A stretch of 64,000 bases of DNA, taken from assembly GCA_026119855.1 (NCBI GenBank), contig JAOWBW010002200.1:47903-111902 (forward strand), in the 5' to 3' direction. This stretch comes from Campanula takesimana (lineage: Eukaryota; Streptophyta; Magnoliopsida; Asterales; Campanulaceae). The translations under genes and the position numbers were made by a program. The notes under the pieces were generated by a model. That model did not search any database, was not told where the DNA came from, and saw only the letters and a list, made by a program, of their open reading frames with translations. Position 1 is the stretch's first letter. The number at the start of each line of letters is the position of its first letter. Shown here piece after piece: positions 43,503 to 54,316 of this stretch.

Positions 43503-43950
43503 AACACACTCCCGTTTGCGAGTGGTTTGATGCACGCTCCCGTTTGCGAGCGGCTGATGACGAACTCCCGTTTGCAAGCTGTCTGAGATAACATGCCCCC
43601 GTTTGCGAGCAAGTTGATAGGAAACGCTCCCATTTGCGAGCGGTTTGATACACGCTCCCGTTTGCGAGCTGTGTGAGATAACATGCCCCCGTTTGCGAGC
43701 AAGTTGGTAGAAAACGCTCCCGTTTGCGAGCGGTTGATGACGAACTCCCGTTTGCGAGCTGTCAGAGATAACATGCCCCCGTTTGCGAGCAAGTTGATAG
43801 GAAACGCTCCCGTTTGCGAGCGATTTGGTACACGCTCCCGTTTGGGAGCTGTGTGAGATAACATGCCCCCGTTTGCGAGCAAGTTGGTAGAAAACGCTCC
43901 CGTTTGCGAGCGATTTGATACACGCTCCCGTTTGCGAGCGAGTTGATGAT
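43503..43950 (-). repeat. hairpin tandem array 2 of N1 (CGCTC/GAGCG)
   Basis: Fifteen copies of a 16-18 bp core CTCCCGTTTGCGAG, in a higher-order pattern of about 120-180 bp. Many can form a five-pair stem CGCTC/GAGCG. The first copy has CACTC/GAGTG, a compensated change. Spacers of 12-18 bases (such as GGTTTGATACA and TGTGTGAGATAACATG) recur in fixed order. Confidence 0.88.
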
Positions 43951-44445
43951 TGAAATCTGCTGGGGAATGCTTGGTTGCTGATGACGTGTGGTTGCTTGAT
44001 TTTATGGGGATGCAGGCATAGTTGACTGTGAATCACTTTTTGTTGGGGATGAAGTGCCTTGAGTAGCGGATGCTGTTGACTTCGTGGTGGTACCTGTTAT
44101 GTGTGTGCTTGACAGGTATATGTGTTTGTGCAAGAAGATGCATAAAGTGTGATGATTGAGAGAAATTATGCTCGTGGTGTGATGAGATTTTGGAATACCC
44201 TTGCAATGAGAGAGAAGTAAGAATGTAGAGAGTGATCTTGTGTGCGGTGTGATTTTGAGGAAAACATTGGATGTATTCATACCTTCACTTACCATTGCCG
44301 CTTGAGTGGAGATGGATTCCTGATGTCCGCGGAGGATGCTTTGATGGAGAATGTCCATTCTTTAGATGTTGATGAGAGAATGCCCTTGATGTTGGGTTGG
44401 CGAGATGGTACTCTGGATGATGGGTCGGTCGTGCCAAAAGGCTGC

Positions 44446-44480
44446 CTACGTATCTCTTTAAGAGAATCAGACCAGCGTAG
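44446..44480 (-). ncRNA. conserved CTACG/CGTAG double-stem motif, N1 copy 1
   Basis: Outer arms CTACG and CGTAG. The inner stem pairs TCTCT with AGAGA (44453-44465). The outer arms are conserved while the inner stem differs entirely from the N2 and W copies yet still pairs. Confidence 0.5.
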
Positions 44481-44599
44481 TTCAAGGATGATGGAGAACT
44501 CTGGGGAAGAAGCTATGGAGCAAAGCAAAGTAAATCACATATTTTTGCATATAGAAGGAGAAAAAAAAGTTTTTTTTTTTTTTTTTTTTTTTTTTTAGA

Positions 44600-45178
44600 T
44601 TAGAAAGGAAAGAATATTGATGTCTAGCCCCAAGAGATTTGTCGATTATGGGGCTTCAAAAGGCTTTTGATGCCGAGATGAGGGGTTGCTGATTGTAAAG
44701 CCCCTAGAATGCCTTTGATGCCAAATTTTGAGGGACTTCCATAGCTCCAAGATAAATCAGCTCTTCGCCCATTCGAGTAAATCGCCCTTTGTTGTTGTAG
44801 TGAGCAAGCCCCAAGAAGAGATCGTTGATGCCAAGCTTCGAGAGATTGCAAAGCCCCAAGTGTCGTGGGCTTGTAGATGGCGGGATATGAAGACCTTTAA
44901 TTGTAAAGCCCCAAATTATCTCGTGATTGGCTCGGCATTGAGAGCGGATGTACCGTTTGGTAGAATTCTTGATAGGGATCTCCTTCTTGCTCTTACTGGG
45001 GAGATGAATGGCCTCATTGTGGTCGATACCCAAATGGCTGAGGGCTTATGTCAACGGATGTACTAATGTCTTGCGGTACCGTTGAGGTCGCGGAGGATAA
45101 GGTCTTGGCGTGATAAAGTCTCAAATGAGTATGCTTGCTTGACTCTTCTTGAGTTGAACTAATGACGGATCTTCGGAT
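44600..45178 (-). pseudogene. protease-region remnant of N1
   Basis: Plus-strand text around 44920-45060 aligns with 12090-12310 of Y, the start of the protease region (the block encoding DHNEAI followed by the basic segment). The active-site block, the remainder of the protease and the G-patch are missing or unrecognisable. It shows that N1 derives from a gag-pro-pol element by deletion. The bases between 44620 and 44920 contain short repeats with CCCC-A-AG blocks and no gene. Confidence 0.55.
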
Positions 45179-46443
45179 GCAACTAGTGCTGTGGCCCAAC
45201 TTTATCTGAGCTGCACCTTGTGCTTTTGATCTTGGAGAAGGGGGTGCTGAATTGCAGAAACATTGGGATTGGCCGTGGCATTTCCCGCTATAACCCTGTT
45301 TTGATTAGAGTTTAGCATATTGAATCTTTTTCCTTTTCTCTAAGACTTCCTTCAAAATCTCGCTATGAGTTCTAACAAAAATCATCAACTTCATTCATAA
45401 CATCGGAGTCTTCATTTAAAACCAAGAGGCCTTTGACTTGAAGTGTTGAGAGACCCTTTGAAGATTGATCCCTTTCATGGAGACTACTCCCAAATTGCGT
45501 TGCTCGAGTATTGTTGCCCAAAAGACTGTCGGTCGCGAAGCCCTAATACTGCCCTTTGCTTAAATTACTGTAATGCCGTAGCCCAAAAGATTGTAGATTG
45601 AGAAGCCCGTTGAGACCTTCGGTGCCGAATTGAGGAAGCTTCCAATGTTGCATATGACTTGGCTGGGGATACTGCTGGGGAGTTAATTGCTCTTTGCCGA
45701 GGGAGCCTTTAAGACTTGACCGTAGCCCCTAGAGTGCCATCATTGATTGCGAGAAAGGTCCATCCTTGATTGGGGGAACGAGCACGGGCACACGTGACAA
45801 GAGGGCTTTTTGACATCCCTTTTGAGAGACTTTGAGGATAGTCTCACACATCTTTTTCGAGCATAGCCCCTAGGGCTTGTTGATTGTCAAAAGAAGCAAA
45901 AGAAGCCCTTGTTCGTGAGTCACATAGCCCATAGGGCGTCACCATTTGTTGAGCAAAGCAAGAGTGACTCGTCCTCGTGTGAGGGAATAAACATGAGAGG
46001 ATATGGGAAGAGCTACTCCATTTCTCGGGAGCCTTTCGGCGTACTTTAGAAGAACATACTTGAAGAAGCCTTGAAAACTGAGACACATGTTGTTGCTATT
46101 TGCTACCCAAGCTAATTGACTAGCTAGGGATTATTTGTGCAACCTCGTGCCCTTTTATGATGGGCTTGTTCTCGGATGGATCTTGGTTACCACGGGCCTT
46201 CTTTTCATGAACCCAAAAATGCACACTGCTGGAGAATGATGCCGATAACCCAAGACAACCTTTGATGGTGCTATATCTTGTCGAGCCTTTTGCAATCCCA
46301 AAGTTGACTCGGTGGGGAATTGACTTGCTGAGGAGATTTCAATGTAGAACTTGTCTTCTTTAGAGGCCGGGGATCTCCATTTCTCTTTCCCTTCTCTCTC
46401 TCACTCTCTCATTTCATTTTTTATGACGCACCCTGTTTTTTTC

Positions 46444-46473
46444 CTAGACCGCCCTTTCGGGTTTTCAATCTAG
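46444..46473 (-). ncRNA. conserved GNRA-type hairpin, N1 copy 1
   Basis: CTAGA/TCTAG outer stem with an inner CCC-GAAA-GGG, as at 1248-1277. Confidence 0.5.
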
Positions 46474-46941
46474 CGGGAATCTCTTTTGCGTCTTCATCAT
46501 TTTTTTTTTTGACTCAATTGATGAGGAAGTGTGCATTGACTCTAGCTGAGGAGATAAGACATGTGATTTTGCGGTGGAGACCTTTTGTCACTAATGATGA
46601 GTGACATTGACTTGACTAGGGAAGTGTCCCTTGACATGTATTTTTTATTGAATTGAATGACTCGCGAAGGCAAGTAAGTCATTAAGAGAGAAGAGAACGA
46701 AAGCCCCAATTTGATTGCAAGAAATTGAGAGTATGCAAAAAGAATAGAAGTCCCTAGACTCGACAAGGAGCGCGAAATGATTCCAAATCTAAGAAAGTTG
46801 TTCAATCTTTTTGGTGATTAATTTATTGGCAAATGAATCGTACAAAGATGTCTTGACAAGTTCGAGATGAAGGCCAATCACCATAACGCGCTAGAGCTAA
46901 ACATATCTTCTTTCTTGCATGAGACCGGACCCGCAGGTTGC

Positions 46942-46978
46942 CTACGTTCCTCCAGTGTAGAGGCTCAGGTCACCGTAG
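46942..46978 (-). ncRNA. conserved CTACG/CGTAG double-stem motif, N1 copy 2
   Basis: Same as the N2 copy at 1743-1779, with inner stem CCTC/GAGG. Confidence 0.45.
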
Positions 46979-47115
46979 TTCTTGTGGATTCTCCATTCGT
47001 CGTGATGGAATTGTTGCTTCGTCGTTTCGTCCTTTGTTGGTGGATGATGATGTTGATCTTCTTTGATTGAGGGGGATTTTTTTTTTTTTTTTTTTTTTTG
47101 TGCTCTAACTTTTGC

Positions 47116-47143
47116 CTAGGTTGATTTGATGGTTTCAACCTAG
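47116..47143 (-). ncRNA. conserved extended hairpin, N1 copy 2
   Basis: CTAGGTTGA/TCAACCTAG nine-pair stem with a ten-base loop, as at 1946-1973. Confidence 0.45.
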
Positions 47144-47554
47144 CGAGCTCTTTTTTTTTTTTTTTTTTTTTTTTAATCCCCCTTTGAAAACTTTGCTTGA
47201 CTTCTTCATGATTGTTGCTCCACCTTGTTTGTCTTGGATTCGTCGTTGATGTTGGCGTCGATGTTTAGCCCCTAGGCGTTCAAGTGATGGCCTTGTTCTA
47301 AAACGTGTTTAGACATCTTTTTATCATTTTGCCAGGAATTAGATTGAACAACTTGGAAGAGTGTATAAGGACAAGAACGACTTTTATTTGATAAGAAGAC
47401 TCGACACTTAACATGGGACGAGAGAAAACATTAATGCACACAAAAGAGGACTTTTGACTTTTGACTCTTTTTTTTTTTTTTTTTTATTCCTACTACTAGG
47501 TAGAGAAAGAGAAACGGAGATTGTTGTCGTCGTCCTCATTGTTGAAGCCCCATT

Positions 47555-48112
47555 TCAAAACCAAGCCACTTCTTTGATGAGTTGCTCTTCACCCACGGTA
47601 AATTCGCCGTTGTCGATCAAATCTTGGATGATGTTTCGGAGAAGGAAGCACCCTTCGGTAGTGTGGCCACTATGCTTGTGGTAGCCGCACCATTCACCAT
47701 GAGCATGATTTTTCAGTATCGCCTTCGGCTTGTACCCCTCCAAAGGTTTGATCTTCCCTCTTGCCACCAAAATTTTAAATGCCTCGGCTTGGGTTACTCC
47801 TTGGAGAGGAGTGAAAACTCGGTTGCTGGTGGTACCTTTGTAGCTTTTGAGGGTCGGGCCGCTTGAGCATGCTTTATCATTGAACTTTGCTTTGCTGTCG
47901 GTGAGCTCTTGCAAACGGGCTTTGAGTTCGGAAACCTCTTCTTTGTGAATCCTTTTGTCGATATCGAAACGGGCTTGCCACAAATTGTCTTTACGGCGGG
48001 AATCCTCGACAATCCTATTTATTTGTTCCCCCATTGATTTCATTATGTTGAGTAACCCTTCGTTGGACACGAAATCATTTCCACCGTTGTTGTTGTTGCC
48101 GTTGGAAGCCAT
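47555..48112 (-). CDS. intact mini-Gag of N1
   Basis: Open frame from ATG 48112 (MASNGNNNNGGNDF) to the stop at 47555, about 185 residues. The frame is open upstream to 48157 but without an ATG. It has an Asn/Gly-rich N-terminus and a charged coiled coil at about residues 15-75 (block IDKRIHKEEVSELKARLQEL). A conserved linker NRVFTPLQGVTQAEAF follows, and then a complete zinc-knuckle-like motif CGYHKHSGHTTEGC at about 145-158. Compared with the Gag of Y, the central capsid-like domain (roughly 200 residues) is cleanly absent while both ends are kept in frame. It may bind element RNA and associate with full-length Gag through the coiled coil; this is inference. Confidence 0.8.
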   Translation of the reverse strand: MASNGNNNNGGNDFVSNEGLLNIMKSMGEQINRIVEDSRRKDNLWQARFDIDKRIHKEEVSELKARLQELTDSKAKFNDKACSSGPTLKSYKGTTSNRVFTPLQGVTQAEAFKILVARGKIKPLEGYKPKAILKNHAHGEWCGYHKHSGHTTEGCFLLRNIIQDLIDNGEFTVGEEQLIKEVAWF

Positions 48113-48159
48113 TGGACCTATTGAAAGAGCACGGTTGATCTTAGATTGGCCCCACAAAC

Positions 48160-49351
48160 ACCTTTTGGATAAAATGAATTAACCCACAAACAAAGAAAAA
48201 GACTCAACCACACAAGGAAAAACGACTCTTTTTTTTTTTTTTTTTTATTTATTTACAAAGTCAGAAGGACGTGGTCCTTTTTGGGGTTTCTAGGAAATTA
48301 GTGGAATCATCACACTAGTATATAGACCATCTCGCGGTCCCATATACTCATCGGATTCCACCACGCTTGTGAATCCTACATGTAACGGGATTAAACTAAA
48401 TTAATGTAGTAAAGCATACATGCGGGGACGGATTTTTATTTTCGTCCAAAATAACCACTTTTGGGGACGGATTTTTATTTCGTCCATTGCAACAAATTGG
48501 CATGTATGATTTGAAGACATTAGTTTAGGGAAATCTCGGTACATGAAAATCGACTTGAGTCACGGAGTGTTAGACCCTAACTAGAATTGTGTGGTTTGTG
48601 CTCGGCTTGAATATGAGGCTTAAAGGTCACCCCGGCATGTAGTCTTGAACTACGCCACGGGCTGAGGTTGACCGCTTCGGAAGAGTCAAGGTCGGGTGGA
48701 GCTTGAAACTTCCTAGGACGGGCCTCGACGGGTTTGGGGTTGGACTTGTGCGACTCGATAGTGAGCAGTTGATAAGAATATGTGCATGTAGTGTGAGGTC
48801 TAACATGTGACAAAACATTTTTTTTTTAAAAGGAAATAAAAAAAAAACAAATAAGCACGTAATTTACAACTTTCGAATCACCCGTGTGACCGATAAAAAT
48901 AAACAGAAAGTAAAAGAAATTGTATGCAGGCCCGGTGCCCACACACTGTCATTCTGTTCTGTTTCTGTGCACTGTTCTGTTCCGGGAATGCGCCCAGAAG
49001 CGCGCGCATTGGGTTGCCTATGCGGAAGGCGCGCGCGTGAGAGGAAGAAGGGCAGAGGCGCCCGCTTCTGGGTGAGAACCTGCAAATCAGTGGGTTCAAG
49101 GGATTGCCTTGACCCTTAATTAAGAAAACTTTCCCCTGCAGAATTTGTTAGCACAGAAACATGGAATTGAAGGACAAGAAAGGAGGCGGGCGATTCTGGT
49201 AATAAGGGTCGGACGAGCGCGCTTTAGGCCAAGAAGGCCGGAGGCGCGCGCTTCCTACCCTTTTTACCAGAATGCCCAGAAAACAAAATAAAAGAACACC
49301 AAAAATGAAAACGCAAGTTTAACCCTCTATCGTCCCCAGCAGAGTCGTCAC
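48160..49351 (-). other. 5' leader of N1 with primer-binding site
   Basis: Non-coding leader nearly the same as 14142-15300 of Y, including the direct repeat GGGGACGGATTTTTATT and two GCGCGC clusters (48999-49066 and 49208-49246). The primer-binding site lies at 49350-49333. Shared leaders would allow packaging by the same Gag. Confidence 0.7.
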
Positions 49352-50665
49352 TGTAGATACCCCGGGGAACCACGGCTTGGCTAGAGCGGTGAATTATCCT
49401 AGGATGTCTAACTTGTTTTAGATTGTTTAGAGTCGCCACCTATGTTTTTAAAGGAACATAAGAAAAACCTAGAAATAGCTTAATTTATGTACAAAAACCA
49501 GAGATTCGGGAGAGAAGGGTTCGGGGGTTAGGTGACGGAGTGGGAAGTACTTAAACACCCACTCCGCCCCGCTTACGCGGGTCTTGCTACTATTGGTGTT
49601 CTAATATTTACATGTCCTTCAATTAATTAAATAGAAATGTGCTAACAATTGTGATGAGAAGAAAAGGGGAAATAAAGGGGAAATAAAATAGAATTGTTTT
49701 ATTTATTTAATGATAAAGATTACATGTAACAAGTAATGTTAAAGAATTACATTAAGAGATGAAGAGAAATTAACATGGTGAATTAAAGTTAAGATTAAAA
49801 TGTAGGGAGATAACCTTAACTAACTTCAATATGTGAAGTAGTCATGTTGGTCATGTCCCATTAATGGGGATTGCATACATTGACTAGAACATGAATAGAA
49901 TAAAAAAAAGAAGACTTGTACCTTTAGAAAGAAGACTTCAAACTTGGACTTGAAAATGATGTTGTTGTTAGAGATTTGTGTAGAGTTTCGTTGTGTAAAA
50001 CTCTTGTTGGGAGAATTTGTGTAGGGAAAATGATATAGAATTTGTGTAGAGAGAAAGTTCCAAGTCCAAAGAGTGTAAAAAGAGTCCAAAGAGAGTCCCT
50101 TTCTAAGGTAGAAGATGATGGTTTTTATAGGTAAAAAAGAGAGGGAAAGATTGGAGGGAAATTGGTCAATCCATGTGAGATGGAATTGACCAATAGAAAA
50201 TAAGATAAATAAAATAATAAATGAAATAAATAATAGAAAATCAAATAATAATAAAAAGAAATATTTTGTTTTTAATGAAAAGGCTAGAATAAAGGATTAG
50301 GAGGTTAGAAAAACTAGGGGGGGATGAATGTGGATCTAAAAAGGTGGTTTTTTGTGATCAAGAAAAGATGTTTGTAAATAAGAAAAGGGAGGGAAATAAG
50401 GTGCAATCCGTTACTGCCAAAGTGGGAAGCGCGCGGGTCCGGCTTTTGGGGCGGGACGCGCGCGCGGCTCACTGGCAGTGCCGGAAGTGCCCGCGGGTGA
50501 AAAATGACAGAATGACCCTAAAAGTTAACTCTGTTATGCAGTTTAGTCCAAAACTAACGGAATCAGTTAGGAACTTAACCGAAGTAACAGAAATCAATAA
50601 AAATAAGTTAAATAAAAATATTTTGTATGCAATCGGGGTGAGAGGTCCAAGGCGGGGTGTCTACA
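49352..50665 (-). repeat. 5' LTR of N1
   Basis: 1314 bp. It differs from 41485-42797 by about a dozen substitutions, an 11-bp duplication (GGGGAAATAAA near 49680) and the loss of one AATGACAG unit near 50510. The GCGCGC cluster is at 50427-50492. Confidence 0.93.
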
Positions 50666-50670
50666 ATCAT

Positions 50671-51360
50671 TAATAAAAAGAACTAGCATTATTTGGTCAA
50701 ACTGGGTCAAACTCTTATAATTAGTGTACAAGACTAATTCTCCTCTTATAATTGATGTTTAAGAGACATTTTTTCACAAAATAAATTAAAAAATAATAAT
50801 ATTTTATTAATGATGACTTTCATATTCGGTCAGATGGCATTCAACTCTGATGAATGACACATAAGACATGTCCACCTCTTATAATTAAAGTATAAGAGTC
50901 GTGTTTTTTTTTTTTTTATTAATAATAAAAAAATCTAATATTATTTTGTCAAATCTCAGTCAAACTCTTATAATTAGTGTATAAGAGATAATTTTTCCTA
51001 TTTCTTCATAGTTTTTGTAAAAACTGGAAAAAAAAGTCTTATTATGTTGACTCTCATATCCGGTCATTAGTTAACTCTTATAACTGACGTATAAGACATG
51101 TTCGCCTAAGAGTCATGTTTTTTCATTTTTTTTCTATTTTCTAAGAAAATAAAATCTAATATTATTTAGTCAAACTCTTATAATTTGTGTATAAAACCAA
51201 TTATTCTCTTATAATTGAAGCATATGAGTCTTTTTTTTAACAAAAATAAAATAAAATTTTAATATTTTATATATGTTGGCTCTCATAATCAAATTCAAAT
51301 CCCATCTTATAACTTACAACCAATTCAACTCTTATAATAATAAAGGTATAAGAGTATTTT
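50671..51360. repeat. right part of about 230-bp AT-rich tandem repeat
   Basis: Three to four degenerate units continue the array from 41290-41484. Recurring blocks are TCAAACTCTTATAATTAG, GTATAAGA and GACATGT.CGCCT, each separated by A/T-rich spacer. Confidence 0.7.
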
Positions 51361-52338
51361 TTTTGTAATGTATCGATAACTTTTTTATTAAAATTGATAA
51401 CGAATTTCAACTTTTGTATAAAACTTCTATTAAAGTTCAATTAAAAGGTCAAGGAAGCTGTTTCTTTTTTTGAAAGAAAAAGTCCAAGGAAACTGTTAAA
51501 GTTCATGAATGGATGATTTAGTTCTCAAAGCATCCCACGAACACCACAATTCCCTTTTAGTTTCACACTGCAAAATCATGGCCCATACCCCAACTGCTAA
51601 GCGATTTACATGCTTGAACACAATCTTGAAGTCATCAAATAAACCAAAACTCATGAGATATAATGTGCACACAAATGAACCCATAAATCAATAACCTATC
51701 TCTAAATGAACCAACCAATTCAAACTTAATTTACAACCTATCTCCGGCATACAAACTAGAAAATCTAATCAGAGAAGCCGGACAGAGATGAGTCAAAGTA
51801 GATCTGAGGTTCCCGAGAGAAAAGCAATCAAACCGGAGATCTATATCCGTGGAGTCGTTGCCGGAGAAGTTAAGAGCCACCGGAGACGAAGGATTTGTAT
51901 AGAACTAGAGATGACTCGAGCTAATATGTCGGGATGGAGAGAAGGGGGAACCGGAGAAGATTTATTGATATGTTCCAAAATCATGGTGGGATCTGCAGAT
52001 CTGGTGGACAGATCAACGCAAACAAATAGCGATATTATGACGGATTCTGCGGAGGGATTTGACAGTGTTGGCAAAGGGTCGCCAGTGTCGGAGCAGAGCC
52101 AAAGAAGAGATTTTGTTCGCCGGAGAAAAAGATCCGGACTGTCAGAGGCTGGGGAGGAGTAGAAGAGATGTACGATAGATATGACCGGAGAGATGAACAT
52201 ATTTGTAGAGAGACGAAGTAGTAGTTACCGGAGACAGATGTGATGCCGTTATCTAGAGACGCCACCATCGCCGGAAAAGATGAGGAGGCGGTGGCTGTTT
52301 TGAGAGAAAGAGAGAGAGAGAACGAAGTGTGTGGGTGT

Positions 52339-52402
<64 letters not shown>

Positions 52403-52792
52403 GAGTTGCAATTGAGAAGAGGGGAGGGGTTTTTTTTTAGGGGTGGGGGTAATTTAGGTATTTAGGAGTTATGTTTAACTGGTCAAAGGAGGTCAGGGGT
52501 GTGAGGGGAAATACTATCTCGGGCCAAATCCTTATCTGGCATTCAGTCTGGCCATCTACTTTATTGTAATCTGGGCCTAGGGCCCTTGAGGAATTTTTCC
52601 CAAGACAACCCTCTCCCTCCCCTCTCCTTCCCCATATAGATCAGTCCTTTCTCCCTCTCTGTTTTCTCTCTCTACCCACCCTAGACCTTCGACCATCCTT
52701 CCCCTCCCCAACCTCCGGCCACCACCTCTATCCCACACCTCCCACTACCCCTTCTCTCCCCTCCACCACTTCAGCCCTCCCCTCCCCTCCCC
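51361..52792. other. host DNA, promoter-like, with GT/GA microsatellite
   Basis: No gene can be supported. The open frames at 51788-52162 (+) and 51841-52200 (-) overlap in opposite directions and resemble no family. CCGGAG-rich text around 51840-52290 looks like a decayed gene end. A compound (GT)n-(GA)n repeat lies at about 52339-52405. From 52600 the plus strand is strongly pyrimidine-rich after CCATATAGATCAG, like a plant 5' UTR after a TATA box, and is cut by the W LTR at 52793. Confidence 0.45.
52339..52405. repeat. compound GT/GA microsatellite
   Basis: About 16 GT units run directly into about 16 GA units, with one GC interruption. Confidence 0.95.
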
Positions 52793-54139
52793 TGTGAGAT
52801 ACCCAGCGGGAAAAAAATGGAAAGAAGTTCCCCTCGAGAATCAAACTCAGGACTTTATGTTCGATGAAATGGAGTCGCCACCTTAATTTAATTTTCAACC
52901 CAAATTTAACGGAAAAGTTTAGAGAATGTGAGTTCGGAGGTCACGTTACGTCTTGGGAAGAACTTATCGTGGTTCACCCAAGACGCCTCGGAAAAACCGA
53001 GTCTCCCTAAATTTGTTGACCAAAAAATGTGCAAGTGTGTGTGTGTGTGTGTTTCTAAAAAATGGGAGAAACTGACCTTTTAACAAAACCAGTTAAAAAC
53101 TTAACAGGAATGGTTTATTTTGCAAACAGTTTAACAGAAAGGGGTAAAATTGAGAAAACCATTCCCTGGACAAACCAGCCGTATGGCTAGAGGGGGTTGT
53201 CATGGGAATTTTGACAGTTTATCAAAAATCAGTCCAGTTTCAGGCAGAAACAGAGTATTCTGCTGAGACTGGACTGTTTTGAGTCTTTTCAGTTTATTTC
53301 TTTGTACAAAACATGGATTAAATCATCCATATGCCATTGATAACTAATTAAACACCAAAAATAAATAGTCTTGGGCATGATCAAGGCAATAATTGGGGGG
53401 GGAAATAAAAAAAGTTGATGAACATGGATTTTGAGCCAAAATCACCATTTGAATTATCAAAGATGAAGACTTTGACATCCAAATGGATGATTCATCCAAG
53501 GAAAAGCCTTGGGATATCAAAAATCAACCTTTGGATGGATAAAGATTGAGTCTTTACCATCCAAAGGGACATTATTGTGGTTGAATCAAAGTTGAATGGT
53601 AAAGATTGAAACTTTACCATCAAACTTGATCCTTTCAACACAAATCAATATAAATGACATAAATAAAAGGGCTCTTTCCATATGTGCAATGGATCACCAA
53701 GCCAAATTTAAATACAAGACATAAATTTAAAGACATGTAAGTAAATTGCATAAATGTAAAGACATAAAGTAAATTGCATAAATGTAAAGACATAAAGTAA
53801 ATATGCATTAAATCATAACAAGCCTTGATCATCCTTAGTTTGTAACCCTTGATCATGCATAGAACATGAGGACACCATGAATCAAGTCAAATCTTGGTTC
53901 CAATTTATATCATTGAAAGAAATGTAAAGACATAAGTAAGTAAATGAGGGAAATGAAAATAGAACAAGAGATGAAGAGAAGATTGGGGAGAAGGAGGCCT
54001 CACCAATATTTGGTTCTAACCTATCTTCTTCTCTCTTTCACTCAAGTGTGTTTGTGATTGTGTTCTACTCTCAATTCTGCAGAGTTTCAGCTCACAAAAC
54101 AGTTTCTCCCTCCCCTGAAATGATCAGAAAGGGCTCCAT

Positions 54140-54215
54140 TTATAGGGACTGAAGGCGCCCAAACCAGCCGTACAGCTGGACCCTTCTAGTACCCAAACCA
54201 TCCGTACGACTCAGC
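54140..54215 (-). promoter_or_regulatory. CCGTACGG-type motifs next to W LTR TATA box
   Basis: On the minus strand two related blocks (AGTCGTACGGATGGTTTGGG and AGCTGTACGGCTGGTTTGGG) precede the TATA box (CCCTATAAATGG, near 54145). The copy at 16719-16795 keeps the perfect palindrome AGCCGTACGGCT. A third related block lies at about 53166-53183. Confidence 0.45.
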
Positions 54216-54316
54216 ATGGCGAGCTTCTAGATTTTTCTAAGTTTAATTCTAGAATAGTCCTAATGTTTTTGGTTTATCATAGTGAGGTCTTAGCCTATCA
54301 GTTTATCCCTGAATAG

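Larger units (their letters stand above)
41485..50665 (-). mobile_element. N1: complete non-autonomous Tat-like LTR retrotransposon
   Basis: A 9.2-kb minus-oriented element flanked by ATCAT (41480-41484 and 50666-50670). LTRs are 41485-42797 (3') and 49352-50665 (5'), differing by roughly a dozen substitutions and a few small indels. The primer-binding site at 49350-49333 reads TGACGACTCTGCTGGGGA, the same tRNA-Arg type as in Y with two changes. The leader (48160-49351) matches that of Y. It encodes only a shortened Gag, and a protease remnant is present near 44920-45060. No RT, RNase H or integrase is present. The 3' region has two tandem hairpin arrays. It must have moved with proteins of a related autonomous element, plausibly the X/Y family. 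Confidence 0.93.

Noticed and set aside
43503..43950. CRISPR-like regular repeats
   Set aside because: Spacers are themselves repeated, no cas genes occur, and the array is inside a plant retrotransposon; it is a tandem hairpin array.
51788..52162. Plus-strand 124-codon frame
   Set aside because: It overlaps an equally long opposite frame in low-complexity GA/CCGGAG-rich DNA; no domain, no start context and no splice evidence.
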